Below are positions 38,311-52,130 of a stretch of 64,000 nucleotides of DNA, one piece after another. How positions within the stretch are numbered: position 1 is the stretch's first letter; each line of letters begins with the position of its first letter. A model generated the notes under the pieces. That model did no database searches and was not told where the DNA came from. It was given only the letters and a program-made list of their open reading frames with translations. The DNA is taken from positions 248,001 through 312,000 of the forward strand of contig JAUTDX010007387.1 in assembly GCA_030844895.1 (NCBI GenBank). Direction: 5' to 3'. The translations under genes and the position numbers were made by a program. Source of the stretch: Ambrosia x helenae. Taxonomy: Eukaryota; Streptophyta; Magnoliopsida; Asterales; Asteraceae.

Positions 38311-39944
38311 CGAATCTCCTATCTTATAGGGTAGGCCTAATTATAGTATTAACAAACTAAAAAAAAAAAATGGGTGTGGGGGGAGGACACTCAGGTGCAA
38401 AGTAGTCAAAGAATACTGTCAACAGTTTATAAAGGCTGGAAATTCAACTCTTGGCCCATTTTTTATAGCCTAAGTACTCCAATGGGGTTCAGTTACGTAC
38501 AGGCCACGCAGATCTCCTATATCCCCTATACATAAGCCAACAATATAAAATGGGTAACCAAAACCATGTCTCTACATATCCTTCCAAAAGTCAATTTAAC
38601 TACTCCAGAAAGCTGGAAACCTTACTCCTAGACCATGGAAAGCTTATAGCCTAAATGACACACCCTTACTGGGTAGTCTTATGACCCCGAATCCCTACCC
38701 TTATAGGAGAAGCAAATTATACATAACAAACTAAGGATAACATTCAGGTGTACCCAACAATACACAAGGTTTAGAAAAGAAACCGAACAACAAGTTTATA
38801 GCCTGAAATTCTTACTCTTATAGGAAATAAGCCTCTACCTAACACCCTACTCCCATAATAGTCAATAGGCCCCACCCCCCCATGTTATCCGTATAGGAAG
38901 AAGCCTAATTATAGGTACAACAAACACCTTCCACCCCTTATCTCCTTCGGGCATGAAGGTACTAACTGAAGGTCCGAACAAAACACATTTATAAAGGGGA
39001 TTCTTACTCTTGGAAAAATTTTATAGCCTAATGTTCCACCCTTGGGTCAGTTTCCAGGACCTCCCAACGACTATCCTAGAAGCCTAATAAGAGTAATAAC
39101 CACCACTAAAATGGGTTCTCGTTGACATTCAGGGTGCTGTAGGTCAAAGAATACTGAACAACAGTTTATAAAGGCTGGAAATTCTTACTCTTGGAAATAA
39201 TTTATAGCCAATTACACCCTTACTGGGGAAAGTTACAGGACCCTTCCGACCTACACACCTTATGGAGAAGCCTAATTATAGTATTAACAAACTAAAATGG
39301 GTGTCTCATGTTGGACATTCAGGTGGTGCAGGTCAAAGAATACTGAACAACAGTTTAAAAGGCTGGAAATTCTTACTCTTGGAAATAATTTTAAGCCTAA
39401 TGATACACCCTACACCCCTATTGGGTAGTCACAGACCCCCGAATCTCCTATCTTAGGAGAAGCCTAATTATAGTATATTACAAACTAAAATGGGTGTCTC
39501 GTTGGACATTCAGGTGCTGTAGGTCAAAGAATACTGAACAACAGTTTATAAAGGCTGGAAAGAAACTCTTGGAAATACATTATAAAGCCAAATGTACACC
39601 CTTAATTGGTATAGTCACAGGTCCCCGACCCCGGATCTCCTACCATCTTATAGAGAAGCCTAATATAGTATTAACAAACTAAAAGGGTGTCTCGTTGGAC
39701 ATTCAGGTGCTGTAGGTCAAAGAAACCAACAACAGGCTAAACTCCCGTGGAAAACAACTCTAGGTCTAACCCATAAATACCTAATGTACACCCCTAATTG
39801 GGTTAGTCCCAGGACCCCCCGCTCCGCCCTTAAAACTACCATACCATGATGGCTCCGCCAATAATAGAATAACAAACTACAATGGGTGTTCTCGTTGGAC
39901 ATTCAGGTGCTGTAGGTCAAAGAAACTGAACAACAGTTTAATAA
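38311..39944 (-). repeat. Strongly corrupted satellite zone, about nine units
   Basis: The sequence drifts far from the monomer, with many substitutions, insertions and losses, then recovers abruptly at about 39945. The ACAAACTAAAATGGG landmark or its remnants recur near 38356, 38550, 38728, 38922, 39105, 39290, 39482, 39674 and 39870, so the ~188-bp periodicity is kept. It begins with an expanded A run and G run. The worst part is about 38440-39000, with gradual recovery after 39100. Either these are old diverged units embedded in a young array, or this is a low-quality stretch of a single read. The kept phase and the clean flanks on both sides fit either reading. Short open frames here (39262-39456, 39494-39682 and 39717-39902 on the minus strand) are by-products of the indels. 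Confidence 0.88.
38359..38383. repeat. Homopolymer expansion: A12 and G6 within one monomer
   Basis: The normal ACTAAAATGGG has four A residues; here the run is 12 A residues at 38359-38370. A few bases on, a run of six G residues (38378-38383) replaces the usual GTCTCGTTGG region. Such runs mark the start of the corrupted zone and are typical of a basecalling fault, although slippage could also produce them. Confidence 0.9.
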
Positions 39945-41427
39945 AGGCTGGAAATTCTTACTCTTGGAAATAATTTTATAGCCTAATGTACACCCTTATT
40001 GGGTTAGTCACAGGACCCCGAATCTCCTATCCTTATAGAGAAGCCTAATTATAGTATTAACAAACTAAAATGGGTGTCTCGTTGGACATTCAGGTGCTGT
40101 AGGTCAAAGAATACTGAACAACAGTTTATAAAGGCTGGAAATTCTTACTCTTGGAAATAATTTTATAGCCTAATGTACACCCTTATTGGGTTAGTCACAG
40201 GACCCCGAATCTCCTATCCTTATAGGAGAAGCCTAATTATAGTATTAACAAACTAAAATGGGTGTCTCGTTGGACATTCAGGTGCTGTAGGTCAAAGAAT
40301 ACTGAACAACAGTTTATAAAGGCTGGAAATTCTTACTCTTGGAAATAATTTATAGCCTAATGTACACCCTTATTGGGTTAGTCACAGGACCCCGAATCTC
40401 CTATCCTTATAGGAGAAGCCTAATTATAGTATTAACAAACTAAAAAGGGTGTCTCGTTGGACATTCAGTGCTGTAGGTCAAAGAATACTGAACAACAGTT
40501 TATAAAGGCTGGAAATTCTTACTCTTGGAAATAATTTTATAGCCTAATGTACACCCTTATTGGGTTAGTCACAGGACCCCGAATCTCCTATCCTTATAGG
40601 AGAAGCCTAATTATAGTATTAACAAACTAAAATGGGTGTCTCGTTGGACATTCAGGTGCTGTAGGTCAAAGAATACTGAACAACAGTTTATAAAGGCTGG
40701 AAATTCTTACTCTTGGAAATAATTTTATAGCCTAATGTACACCCTTATTGGGTTAGTCACAGGACCCCGAATCTCCTATCCTTATAGGAGAAGCCTAATT
40801 ATAGTATTAACAAACTAAAATGGGTGTCTCGTTGGACATTCAGGTGCTGTAGGTCAAAGAATACTGAACAACAGTTTATAAAGGCTGGAAATTCTTACTC
40901 TTGGAAATAATTTTATAGCCTAATGTACACCCTTATTGGGTTAGTCACAGGACCCCGAATCTCCTATCCTTATAGGAGAAGCCTAATTATAGTATTAACA
41001 AACTAAAATGGGTGTCTCGTTGGACATTCAGGTGCTGTAGGTCAAAGAATACTGAACAACAGTTTATAAAGGCTGGAAATTCTTACTCTTGGAAATAATT
41101 TTATAGCCTAATGTACACCCTTATTGGGTTAGTCACAGGACCCCGAATCTCCTATCCTTATAGGAGAAGCCTAATTATAGTATTAACAAACTAAAATGGG
41201 TGTCTCGTTGGACATTCAGGTGCTGTAGGTCAAAGAATACTGAACAACAGTTTATAAAGGCTGGAAATTCTTACTCTTGGAAATAATTTTATAGCCTAAT
41301 GTACACCCTTATTGGGTTAGTCACAGGACCCCGAATCTCCTATCCTTATAGGAGAAGCCTAATTATAGTATTAACAAACTAAAATGGGTGTCTCGTTGGA
41401 CATTCAGGTGCTGTAGGTCAAAGAATA

Positions 41428-41550
41428 CTGAACAACAGTTTATAAAGGCTGGAAATTCTTACTCTTGGAAATAATTTTATAGCCTAATGTACACCCTTAT
41501 TGGGTTAGTCACAGGATCCCCCGAATCTCCTATCTCGTTATAGGAGAAGC
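41428..41550 (-). repeat. Short satellite unit of 123 bp with an internal deletion
   Basis: Two successive CTGAACAACAG landmarks lie 123 bp apart (41428 and 41551) instead of 188, a net loss of 65 bp. The junction GAAGCCTGAAC joins the GGAGAAGCCT flank of the hairpin to CTGAACAAC, with a possible two-base overlap (CT). Just before it the hairpin arm is altered (CTATCTCGTTATAGG), and a few bases earlier GGACCCC reads GGATCCCCC. The 188-bp rhythm resumes at once. The lost part includes the CENP-B-like and E-box region. Confidence 0.85.
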
Positions 41551-43169
41551 CTGAACAACAGTTTATAAAGGCTGGAAATTCTTACTCTTGGAAATAATTT
41601 TATAGCCTAATGTACACCCTTATTGGGTTAGTCACAGGACCCCGAATCTCCTATCCTTATAGGAGAAGCCTAATTATAGTATTAACAAACTAAAATGGGT
41701 GTCTCGTTGGACATTCAGGTGCTGTAGGTCAAAGAATACTGAACAACAGTTTATAAAGGCTGGAAATTCTTACTCTTGGAAATAATTTTATAGCCTAATG
41801 TACACCCTTATTGGGTTAGTCACAGGACCCCGAATCTCCTATCCTTATAGGAGAAGCCTAATTATAGTATTAACAAACTAAAATGGGTGTCTCGTTGGAC
41901 ATTCAGGTGCTGTAGGTCAAAGAATACTGAACAACAGTTTATAAAGGCTGGAAATTCTTACTCTTGGAAATAATTTTTATAGCCTAATGTACACCCTTAT
42001 TGGGTTAGTCACAGGACCCCGAATCTCCTATCCTTATAGGAGAAGCCTAATTATAGTATTAACAAACTAAAATGGGTGTCTCGTTGGACATTCAGGTGCT
42101 GTAGGTCAAAGAATACTGAACAACAGTTTATAAAGGCTGGAAATTCTTACTCTTGGAAATAATTTTATAGCCTAATGTACACCCTTATTGGGTTAGTCAC
42201 AGGACCCCGAATCTCCTATCCTTATAGGAGAAGCCTAATTATAGTATTAACAAACTAAAATGGGTGTCTCGTTGGACATTCAGGTGCTGTAGGTCAAAGA
42301 ATACTGAACAACAGTTTTAAAAGGCTGGAAATTCTTACTCTTGGAAATAATTTTATAGCCTAATGTACACCCTTATTGGGTTAGTCACAGGACCCCGAAT
42401 CTCCTATCCTTATAGGAGAAGCCTAATTATAGTATTAACAAACTAAAATGGGTGTCTCGTTGGACATTCAGGTGCTGTAGGTCAAAGAATACTGAACAAC
42501 AGTTTATAAAGGCTGGAAATTCTTACTCTTGGAAATAATTTTATAGCCTAATGTACACCCTTATTGGGTTAGTCACAGGACCCCGAATCTCCTATCCTTA
42601 TAGGAGAAGCCTAATTATAGTATTAACAAACTAAAATGGGTGTCTCGTTGGACATTCAGGTGCTGTAGGTCAAAGAATACTGAACAACAGTTTATAAAGG
42701 CTGGAAATTCTTACTCTTGGAAATAATTTTATAGCCTAATGTACACCCTTATTGGGTTAGTCACAGGACCCCGAATCTCCTATCCTTATAGGAGAAGCCT
42801 AATTATAGTATTAACAAACTAAAATGGGTGTCTCGTTGGACATTCAGGTGCTGTAGGTCAAAGAATACTGAACAACAGTTTATAAAGGCTGAAATTCTTA
42901 CTCTTGGAAATAATTTTATAGCCTAATGTACACCCTTATTGGGTTAGTCACAGGACCCCGAATCTCCTATCCTTATAGGAGAAGCCTAATTATAGTATTA
43001 ACAAACTAAAATGGGTGTCTCGTTGGACATTCAGGTGCTGTAGGTCAAAGAATACTGAACAACAGTTTATAAAGGCTGGAAATTCTTACTCTTGGAAATA
43101 ATTTTATAGCCTAATGTACACCCTTATTGGGTTAGTCACAGGACCCCGAATCTCCTATCCTTATAGGAG

Positions 43170-43255
43170 AAGCCTAATTATATAACAAACTAAAATGGGT
43201 GTCTCGTTGGACATTCAGTTGCTGTAGGTCAAAGAGAATGAACAACAACAGTAAA
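43170..43255 (-). repeat. Locally scrambled satellite unit
   Basis: Within one unit the TATAGTATTAAC motif is shortened to TATATAAC, then CAGGTGCTG reads CAGTTGCTG, and the GAATACTGAACAACAGTTTATAAAGG part becomes a jumble with AAAGAGAATG, an extra ACA and a lost TTTAT. Units on both sides are regular. This is a small defect cluster of uncertain cause. Confidence 0.75.
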
Positions 43256-46200
43256 GGCTGGAAATTCTTACTCTTGGAAATAATTTTATAGCCTAATGTA
43301 CACCCTTATTGGGTTAGTCACAGGACCCCGAATCTCCTATCCTTATAGGAGAAGCCTAATTATAGTATTAACAAACTAAAATGGGTGTCTCGTTGGACAT
43401 TCAGGTGCTGTAGGTCAAAGAATACTGAACAACAGTTTATAAAAGGCTGGAAATTCTTACTCTTGGAAATAATTTTATAGCCTAATGTACACCCTTATTG
43501 GGTTAGTCACAGGACCCCGAATCTCCTATCCTTATAGGAGAAGCCTAATTATAGTATTAACAAACTAAAATGGGTGTCTCGTTGGACATTCAGGTGCTGT
43601 AGGTCAAAGAATACTGAACAACAGTTTATAAAGGCTGGAAATTCTTACTCTTGGAAATAATTTTATAGCCTAATGTACACCCTTATTGGGTTAGTCACAG
43701 GACCCCGAATCTCCTATCCTTATAGGAGAAGCCTAATTATAGTATTAACAAACTAAAATGGGTGTCTCGTTGGACATTCAGGTGCTGTAGGTCAAAGAAT
43801 ACTGAACAACAGTTTATAAAGGCTGGAAATTCTTACTCTTGGAAATAATTTTAGCCTAATGTACACCCTTATTGGTTTAGTCACAGGACCCCGAATCTCC
43901 TATCCTTATAGGAGAAGCCTAATTATAGTATTAACAAACTAAAATGGGTGTCTCGTTGGACATTCAGGTGCTGTAGGTCAAAGAATACTGAACAACATTT
44001 TATAAAGGCTGGAAATTCTTACTCTTGGAAATAATTTTATAGCCTAATGTACACCCTTATTGGGTTAGTCACAGGACCCCGAATCTCCTATCCTTATAGG
44101 AGAAGCCTAATTATAGTATTAACAAACTAAAATGGGTGTCTCGTTGGACATTCAGGTGCTGTAGGTCAAAGAATACTGAACAACAGTTTATAAAGGCTGG
44201 AAATTCTTACTCTTGGAAATAATTTTATAGCCTAATGTACACCCTTATTGGGTTAGTCACAGGACCCCGAATCTCCTATCCTTATAGGAGAAGCCTAATT
44301 ATAGTATTAACAAACTAAAATGGGTGTCTCGTTGGACATTCAGGTGCTGTAGGTCAAAGAATACTGAACAACAGTTTATAAAGGCTGGAAATTCTTACTC
44401 TTGGAAATAATTTTATAGCCTAATGTACACCCTTATTGGTTTAGTCACAGGACCCCGAATCTCCTATCCTTATAGGAGAAGCCTAATTATAGTATTAACA
44501 AACTAAAATGGGTGTCTCGTTGGACATTCAGGTGCTGTAGGTCAAAGAATACTGAACAACAGTTTATAAAGGCTGGAAATTCTTACTCTTGGAAATAATT
44601 TTATAGCCTAATGTACACCCTTATTGGGTTAGTCACAGGACCCCGAATCTCCTATCCTTATAGGAGAAGCCTAATTATAGTATTAACAAACTAAAATGGG
44701 TGTCTCGTTGGACATTCAGGTGCTGTAGGTCAAAGAATACTGAACAACAGTTTATAAAGGCTGGAAATTCTTACTCTTGGAAATAATTTTATAGCCTAAT
44801 GTACACCCTTATTGGGTTAGTCACAGGACCCCGAATCTCCTATCCTTATAGGAGAAGCCTAATTATAGTATTAACAAACTAAAATGGGTGTCTCGTTGGA
44901 CATTCAGGTGCTGTAGGTCAAAGAATACTGAACAACAGTTTATAAAGGCTGGAAATTCTTACTCTTGGAAATAATTTTATAGCCTAATGTACACCCTTAT
45001 TGGGTTAGTCACAGACCCCGAATCTCCTATCCTTATAGGAGAAGCCTAATTATAGTATTAACAAACTAAAATGGGTGTCTCGTTGGACATTCAGGTGCTG
45101 TAGGTCAAAGAATACTGAACAACAGTTTATAAAGGCTGGAAATTCTTACTCTTGGAAATAATTTTATAGCCTAATGTACACCCTTATTGGGTTAGTCACA
45201 GACCCCGAATCTCCTATCCTTATAGAGAAGCCTAATTATAGTATTAACAAACTAAAATGGGTGTCTCGTTGGACATTCAGGTGCTGTAGGTCAAAGAATA
45301 CTGAACAACAGTTTATAAAGGCTGGAAATTCTTACTCTTGGAAATAATTTTATAGCCTAATGTACACCCTTATTGGGTTAGTCACAGGACCCCGAATCTC
45401 CTATCCTTATAGGAGAAGCCTAATTATAGTATTAACAAACTAAAATGGGTGTCTCGTTGGACATTCAGGTGGTGTAGGTCAAAGAATACTGAACAACAGT
45501 TTATAAAGGCTGGAAATTCTTACTCTTGGAAATAATTTTATAGCCTAATGTACACCCTTATTGGGTTAGTCACAGGACCCCGAATCTCCTATCCTTATAG
45601 GAGAAGCCTAATTATAGTATTAACAAACTAAAATGGGTGTCTCGTTGGACATTCAGGTGCTGTAGGTCAAAGAATACTGAACAACAGTTTATAAAGGCTG
45701 GAAATTCTTACTCTTGGAAATAATTTTATAGCCTAATGTACACCCTTATTGGGTTAGTCACAGGACCCCGAATCTCCTATCCTTATAGGAGAAGCCTAAT
45801 TATAGTATTAACAAACTAAAATGGGTGTCTCGTTGGACATTCAGGTGCTGTAGGTCAAAGAATACTGAACAACAGTTTATAAAGGCTGGAAATTCTTACT
45901 CTTGGAAATAATTTTATAGCCTAATGTACACCCTTTGGGTTAGTCACAGGACCCCGAATCTCCTATCCTTATAGGAGAAGCCTAATTATAGTATTAACAA
46001 ACTAAAATGGGTGTCTCGTTGGACATTCAGGTGCTGTAGGTCAAAGAATACTGAACAACAGTTTATAAAGGCTGGAAATTCTTACTCTTGGAAATAATTT
46101 TATAGCCTAATGTACACCCTTATTGGGTTAGTCACAGGACCCCGAATCTCCTATCCTTATAGGAGAAGCCTAATTATAGTATTAACAAACTAAAATGGGT

Positions 46201-49200
46201 GTCTCGTTGGACATTCAGGTGCTGTAGGTCAAAATACTGAACAACAGTTTATAAAGGCTGGAAATTCTTACTCTTGGAAATAATTTTATAGCCTAATGTA
46301 CACCCTTATTGGGTTAGTCACAGGACCCCGAATCTCCTATCCTTATAGGAGAAGCCTAATTATAGTATTAACAAACTAAAATGGGTGTCTCGTTGGACAT
46401 TCAGGTGCTGTAGGTCAAAGAATACTGAACAACAGTTTATAAAGGCTGGAAATTCTTACTCTTGGAAATAATTTTATAGCCTAATGTACACCCTTATTGG
46501 GTTAGTCACAGGACCCCGAATCTCCTATCCTTATAGGAGAAGCCTAATTATAGTATTAACAAACTAAAATGGGTGTCTCGTTGGACATTCAGGTGCTGTA
46601 GGTCAAAGAATACTGAACAACAGTTTATAAAGGCTGGAAATTCTTACTCTTGGAAATAATTTTATAGCCTAATGTACACCCTTATTGGGTTAGTCACAGG
46701 ACCCCGAATCTCCTATCCTTATAGGAGAAGCCTAATTATAGTATTAACAAACTAAAATGGGTGTCTCGTTGGACATTCAGGTGCTGTAGGTCAAAGAATA
46801 CTGAACAACAGTTTATAAAGGCTGGAAATTCTTACTCTTGGAAATAATTTTATAGCCTAATGTACACCCTTATTGGGTTAGTCACAGGACCCCGAATCTC
46901 CTATCCTTATAGGAGAAGCCTAATTATAGTATTAACAAACTAAAATGGGTGTCTCGTTGGACATTCAGGTGCTGTAGGTCAAAGAATACTGAACAACAGT
47001 TTATAAAGGCTGGAAATTCTTACTCTTGGAAATAATTTTATAGCCTAATGTACACCCTTATTGGGTTAGTCACAGGACCCCGAATCTCCTATCCTTATAG
47101 GAGAAGCCTAATTATAGTATTAACAAACTAAAATGGGTGTCTCGTTGACATATTCAGGTGCTGTAGGTCAAAGAATACTGAACAACAGTTTATAAAGGCT
47201 GGAAATTCTTACTCTTGGAAATAATTTTATAGCCTAATGTACACCCTTATGGGTTAGTCACAGGACCCCGAATCTCCTATCCTTATAGGAGAAGCCTAAT
47301 TATAGTATTAACAAACTAAAATGGGTGTCTCGTTGGACATTCAGGTGCTGTAGGTCAAAGAATACTGAACAACAGTTTATAAAGGCTGGAAATTCTTACT
47401 CTTGGAAATAATTTTATAGCCTAATGTACACCCTTATTGGGTTAGTCACAGGACCCCGAATCTCCTATCCTTATAGGAGAAGCCTAATTATAGTATTAAC
47501 AAACTAAAATGGGTGTCTCGTTGGACATTCAGGTGCTGTAGGTCAAAGAATACTGAACAACAGTTTATAAAGGCTGGAAATTCTTACTCTTGGAAATAAT
47601 TTTATAGCCTAATGTACACCCTTATTGGGTTAGTCACAGGACCCCGAATCTCCTATCCTTATAGGAGAAGCCTAATTATAGTATTAACAAACTAAAATGG
47701 GTGTCTCGTTGGACATTCAGGTGCTGTAGGTCAAAGAATACTGAACAACAGTTTATAAAGGCTGGAAATTCTTACTCTTGGAAATAATTTTATAGCCTAA
47801 TGTACACCCTTATTGGGTTAGTCACAGGACCCCGAATCTCCTATCCTTATAGGAGAAGCCTAATTATAGTATTAACAAACTAAAATGGGTGTCTCGTTGG
47901 ACATTCAGGTGCTGTAGGTCAAAGAATACTGAACAACAGTTTATAAAGGCTGGAAATTCTTACTCTTGGAAATAATTTTATAGCCTAATGTACACCCTTA
48001 TTGGGTTAGTCACAGGACCCCGAATCTCCTATCCTTATAGGAGAAGCCTAATTATAGTATTAACAAACTAAAATGGGTGTCTCGTTGGACATTCAGGTGC
48101 TGTAGGTCAAAGAATACTGAACAACAGTTTATAAAGGCTGGAAATTCTTACTCTTGGAAATAATTTTATAGCCTAATGTACACCCTTATTGGGTTAGTCA
48201 CAGGACCCCCGAATCTCCTATCCTTATAGGAGAAGCCTAATTATAGTATTAACAAACTAAAATGGGTGTCTCGTTGGACATTCAGGTGCTGTAGGTCAAA
48301 GAATACTGAACAACAGTTTATAAAGGCTGGAAATTCTTACTCTTGGAAATAATTTTATAGCCTAATGTACACCCTTATTGGGTTAGTCACAGGACCCCGA
48401 ATCTCCTATCCTTATAGGAGAAGCCTAATTATAGTATTAACAAACTAAAATGGGTGTCTCGTTGGACATTCAGGTGCTGTAGGTCAAAGAATACTGAACA
48501 ACAGTTTATAAAGGCTGGAAATTCTTACTCTTGGAAATAATTTTATAGCCTAATGTACACCCTTATTGGGTTAGTCACAGGACCCCGAATCTCCTATCCT
48601 TATAGGAGAAGCCTAATTATAGTATTAACAAACTAAAATGGGTGTCTCGTTGGACATTCAGGTGCTGTAGGTCAAAGAATACTGAACAACAGTTTATAAA
48701 GGCTGGAAATTCTTACTCTTGGAAATAATTTTATAGCCTAATGTACACCCTTATTGGTTAGTCACAGGACCCCGAATCTCCTATCCTTATAGGAGAAGCC
48801 TAATTATAGTATTAACAAACTAAAATGGGTGTCTCGTTGGACATTCAGGTGCTGTAGGTCAAAGAATACTGAACAACAGTTTATAAAGGCTGGAAATTCT
48901 TACTCTTGGAAATAATTTTATAGCCTAATGTACACCCTTATTGGGTTAGTCACAGGACCCCGAATCTCCTATCCTTATAGGAGAAGCCTAATTATAGTAT
49001 TAACAAACTAAAATGGGTGTCTCGTTGGACATTCAGGTGCTGTAGGTCAAAGAATACTGAACAACAGTTTATAAAGGCTGGAAATTCTTACTCTTGGAAA
49101 TAATTTTATAGCCTAATGTACACCCTTATTGGGTTAGTCACAGGACCCCGAATCTCCTATCCTTATAGGAGAAGCCTAATTATAGTATTAACAAACTAAA

Positions 49201-52130
49201 ATGGGTGTCTCGTTGGACATTCAGGTGCTGTAGGTCAAAGAATACTGAACAACAGTTTATAAAGGCTGGAAATTCTTACTCTTGGAAATAATTTTATAGC
49301 CTAATGTACACCCTTATTGGGTTAGTCACAGGACCCCGAATCTCCTATCCTTATAGGAGAAGCCTAATTATAGTATTAACAAACTAAAATGGGTGTCTCG
49401 TTGGACATTCAGGTGCTGTAGGTCAAAGAATACTGAACAACAGTTTATAAAGGCTGGAAATTCTTACTCTTGGAAATAATTTTATAGCCTAATGTACACC
49501 CTTATTGGGTTAGTCACAGGACCCCGAATCTCCTATCCTTATAGGAGAAGCCTAATTATAGTATTAACAAACTAAAATGGGTGTCTCGTTGGACATTCAG
49601 GTGCTGTAGGTCAAAGAATACTGAACAACAGTTTATAAAGGCTGGAAATTCTTACTCTTGGAAATAATTTTATAGCCTAATGTACACCCTTATTGGGTTA
49701 GTCACAGGACCCCGAATCTCCTATCCTTATAGGAGAAGCCTAATTATAGTATTAACAAACTAAAATGGGTGTCTCGTTGGACATTCAGGTGCTGTAGGTC
49801 AAAGAATACTGAACAACAGTTTATAAAGGCTGGAAATTCTTACTCTTGGAAATAATTTTATAGCCTAATGTACACCCTTATTGGGTTAGTCACAGGACCC
49901 CGAATCTCCTATCCTTATAGGAGAAGCCTAATTATAGTATTAACAAACTAAAATGGGTGTCTCGTTGGACATTCAGTGCTGTAGGTCAAAGAATACTGAA
50001 CAACAGTTTATAAAGGCTGGAAATTCTTACTCTTGGAAATAATTTATAGCCTAATGTACACCCTTATTGGGTTAGTCACAGGACCCCGAATCTCCTATCC
50101 TTATAGGAGAAGCCTAATTATAGTATTAACAAACTAAAATGGGTGTCTCGTTGGACATTCAGGTGCTGTAGGTCAAAGAATACTGAACAACAGTTTATAA
50201 AGGCTGGAAATTCTTACTCTTGGAAATAATTTTATAGCCTAATGTACACCCTTATTGGTTAGTCACAGGACCCCGAATCTCCTATCCTTATAGGAGAAGC
50301 CTAATTATAGTATTAACAAACTAAAATGGGTGTCTCGTTGGACATTCAGGTGCTGTAGGTCAAAGAATACTGAACAACAGTTTATAAAGGCTGGAAATTC
50401 TTACTCTTGGAAATAATTTTATAGCCTAATGTACACCCTTATTGGGTTAGTCACAGGACCCCGAATCTCCTATCCTTATAGGAGAAGCCTAATTATAGTA
50501 TTAACAAACTAAAATGGGTGTCTCGTTGGACATTCAGGTGCTGTAGGTCAAAGAATACTGAACAACAGTTTATAAAGGCTGGAAATTCTTACTCTTGGAA
50601 ATAATTTTATAGCCTAATGTACACCCTTATTGGGTTAGTCACAGGACCCCGAATCTCCTATCCTTATAGGAGAAGCCTAATTATAGTATTAACAAACAAA
50701 AATGGGTGTCTCGTTGGACATTCAGGTGCTGTAGGTCAAAGAATACTGAACAACAGTTTATAAAGGCTGGAAATTCTTACTCTTGGAAATAATTTTATAG
50801 CCTAATGTACACCCTTATTGGTTAGTCACAGGACCCCGAATCTCCTATCCTTATAGGAGAAGCCTAATTATAGTATTAACAAACTAAAATGGGTGTCTCG
50901 TTGGACATTCAGGTGCTGTAGGTCAAAGAATACTGAACAACAGTTTATAAAGGCTGGAAATTCTTACTCTTGGAAATAATTTTATAGCCTAATGTACACC
51001 CTTACTGGGTTAGTCACAGGACCCCGAATCTCCTATCCTTATAGGAGAAGCCTAATTATAGTATTAACAAACTAAAATGGGTGTCTCGTTGGACATTCAG
51101 GTGCTGTAGGTCAAAGAATACTGAACAACAGTTTATAAAGGCTGGAAATTCTTACTCTTGGAAATAATTTTATAGCCTAATGTACACCCTTATTGGGTTA
51201 GTCACAGGACCCCGAATCTCCTATCCTTATAGGAGAAGCCTAATTATAGTATTAACAAACAAAAAAATGGGTGTCTCGTTGGACATTCAGGCTGTAGGTC
51301 AAAGAATACTGAACAACAGTTTATAAAGGCTGGAAATTCTTACTCTTGGAAATAATTTTATAGCCTAATGTACACCCTTATTGGGTTAGTCACAGGACCC
51401 CGAATCTCCTATCCTTATAGGAGAAGCCTAATTATAGTATTAACAAACTAAAATGGGTGTCTCGTTGGACATTCAGGTGCTGTAGGTCAAAGAATACTGA
51501 ACAACAGTTTATAAAGGCTGGAAATTCTTACTCTTGGAAATAATTTTATAGCCTAATGTACACCCTTATTGGGTTAGTCACAGGACCCCGAATCTCCTAT
51601 CCTTATAGGAGAAGCCTAATTATAGTATTAACAAACTAAAATGGGTGTCTCGTTGGACATTCAGGTGCTGTAGGTCAAAGAATACTGAACAACAGTTTAT
51701 AAAGGCTGGAAATTCTTACTCTTGGAAATAATTTTATAGCCTAATGTACACCCTTATTGGGTAGTCACAGGACCCCGAATCTCCTATCCTTATAGGAGAA
51801 GCCTAATTATAGTAATAACAAACTAAAATGGGTGTCTCGTTGGACATTCAGGTGCTGTAGGTCAAAGAATACTGAACAACAGTTTATAAAGGCTGGAAAT
51901 TCTTACTCTTGGAAATAATTTTATAGCCTAATGTACACCCTTATTGGTTAGTCACAGGACCCCGAATCTCCTATCCTTATAGGAGAAGCCTAATTATAGT
52001 ATTAACAAACTAAAATGGGTGTCTCGTTGGACATTCAGGTGCTGTAGGTCAAAGAATACTGAACAACAGTTTATAAAGGCTGGAAATTCTTACTCTTGGA
52101 AATAATTTTATAGCCTAATGTACACCCTTA

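Noticed and set aside
39262..39902. Three open frames of 61-64 codons (39262-39456 and 39494-39682 plus strand; 39717-39902 minus strand)
   Set aside because: All sit in the corrupted satellite zone, where indels remove stops. Their translations are only frame-shifted monomer sequence.
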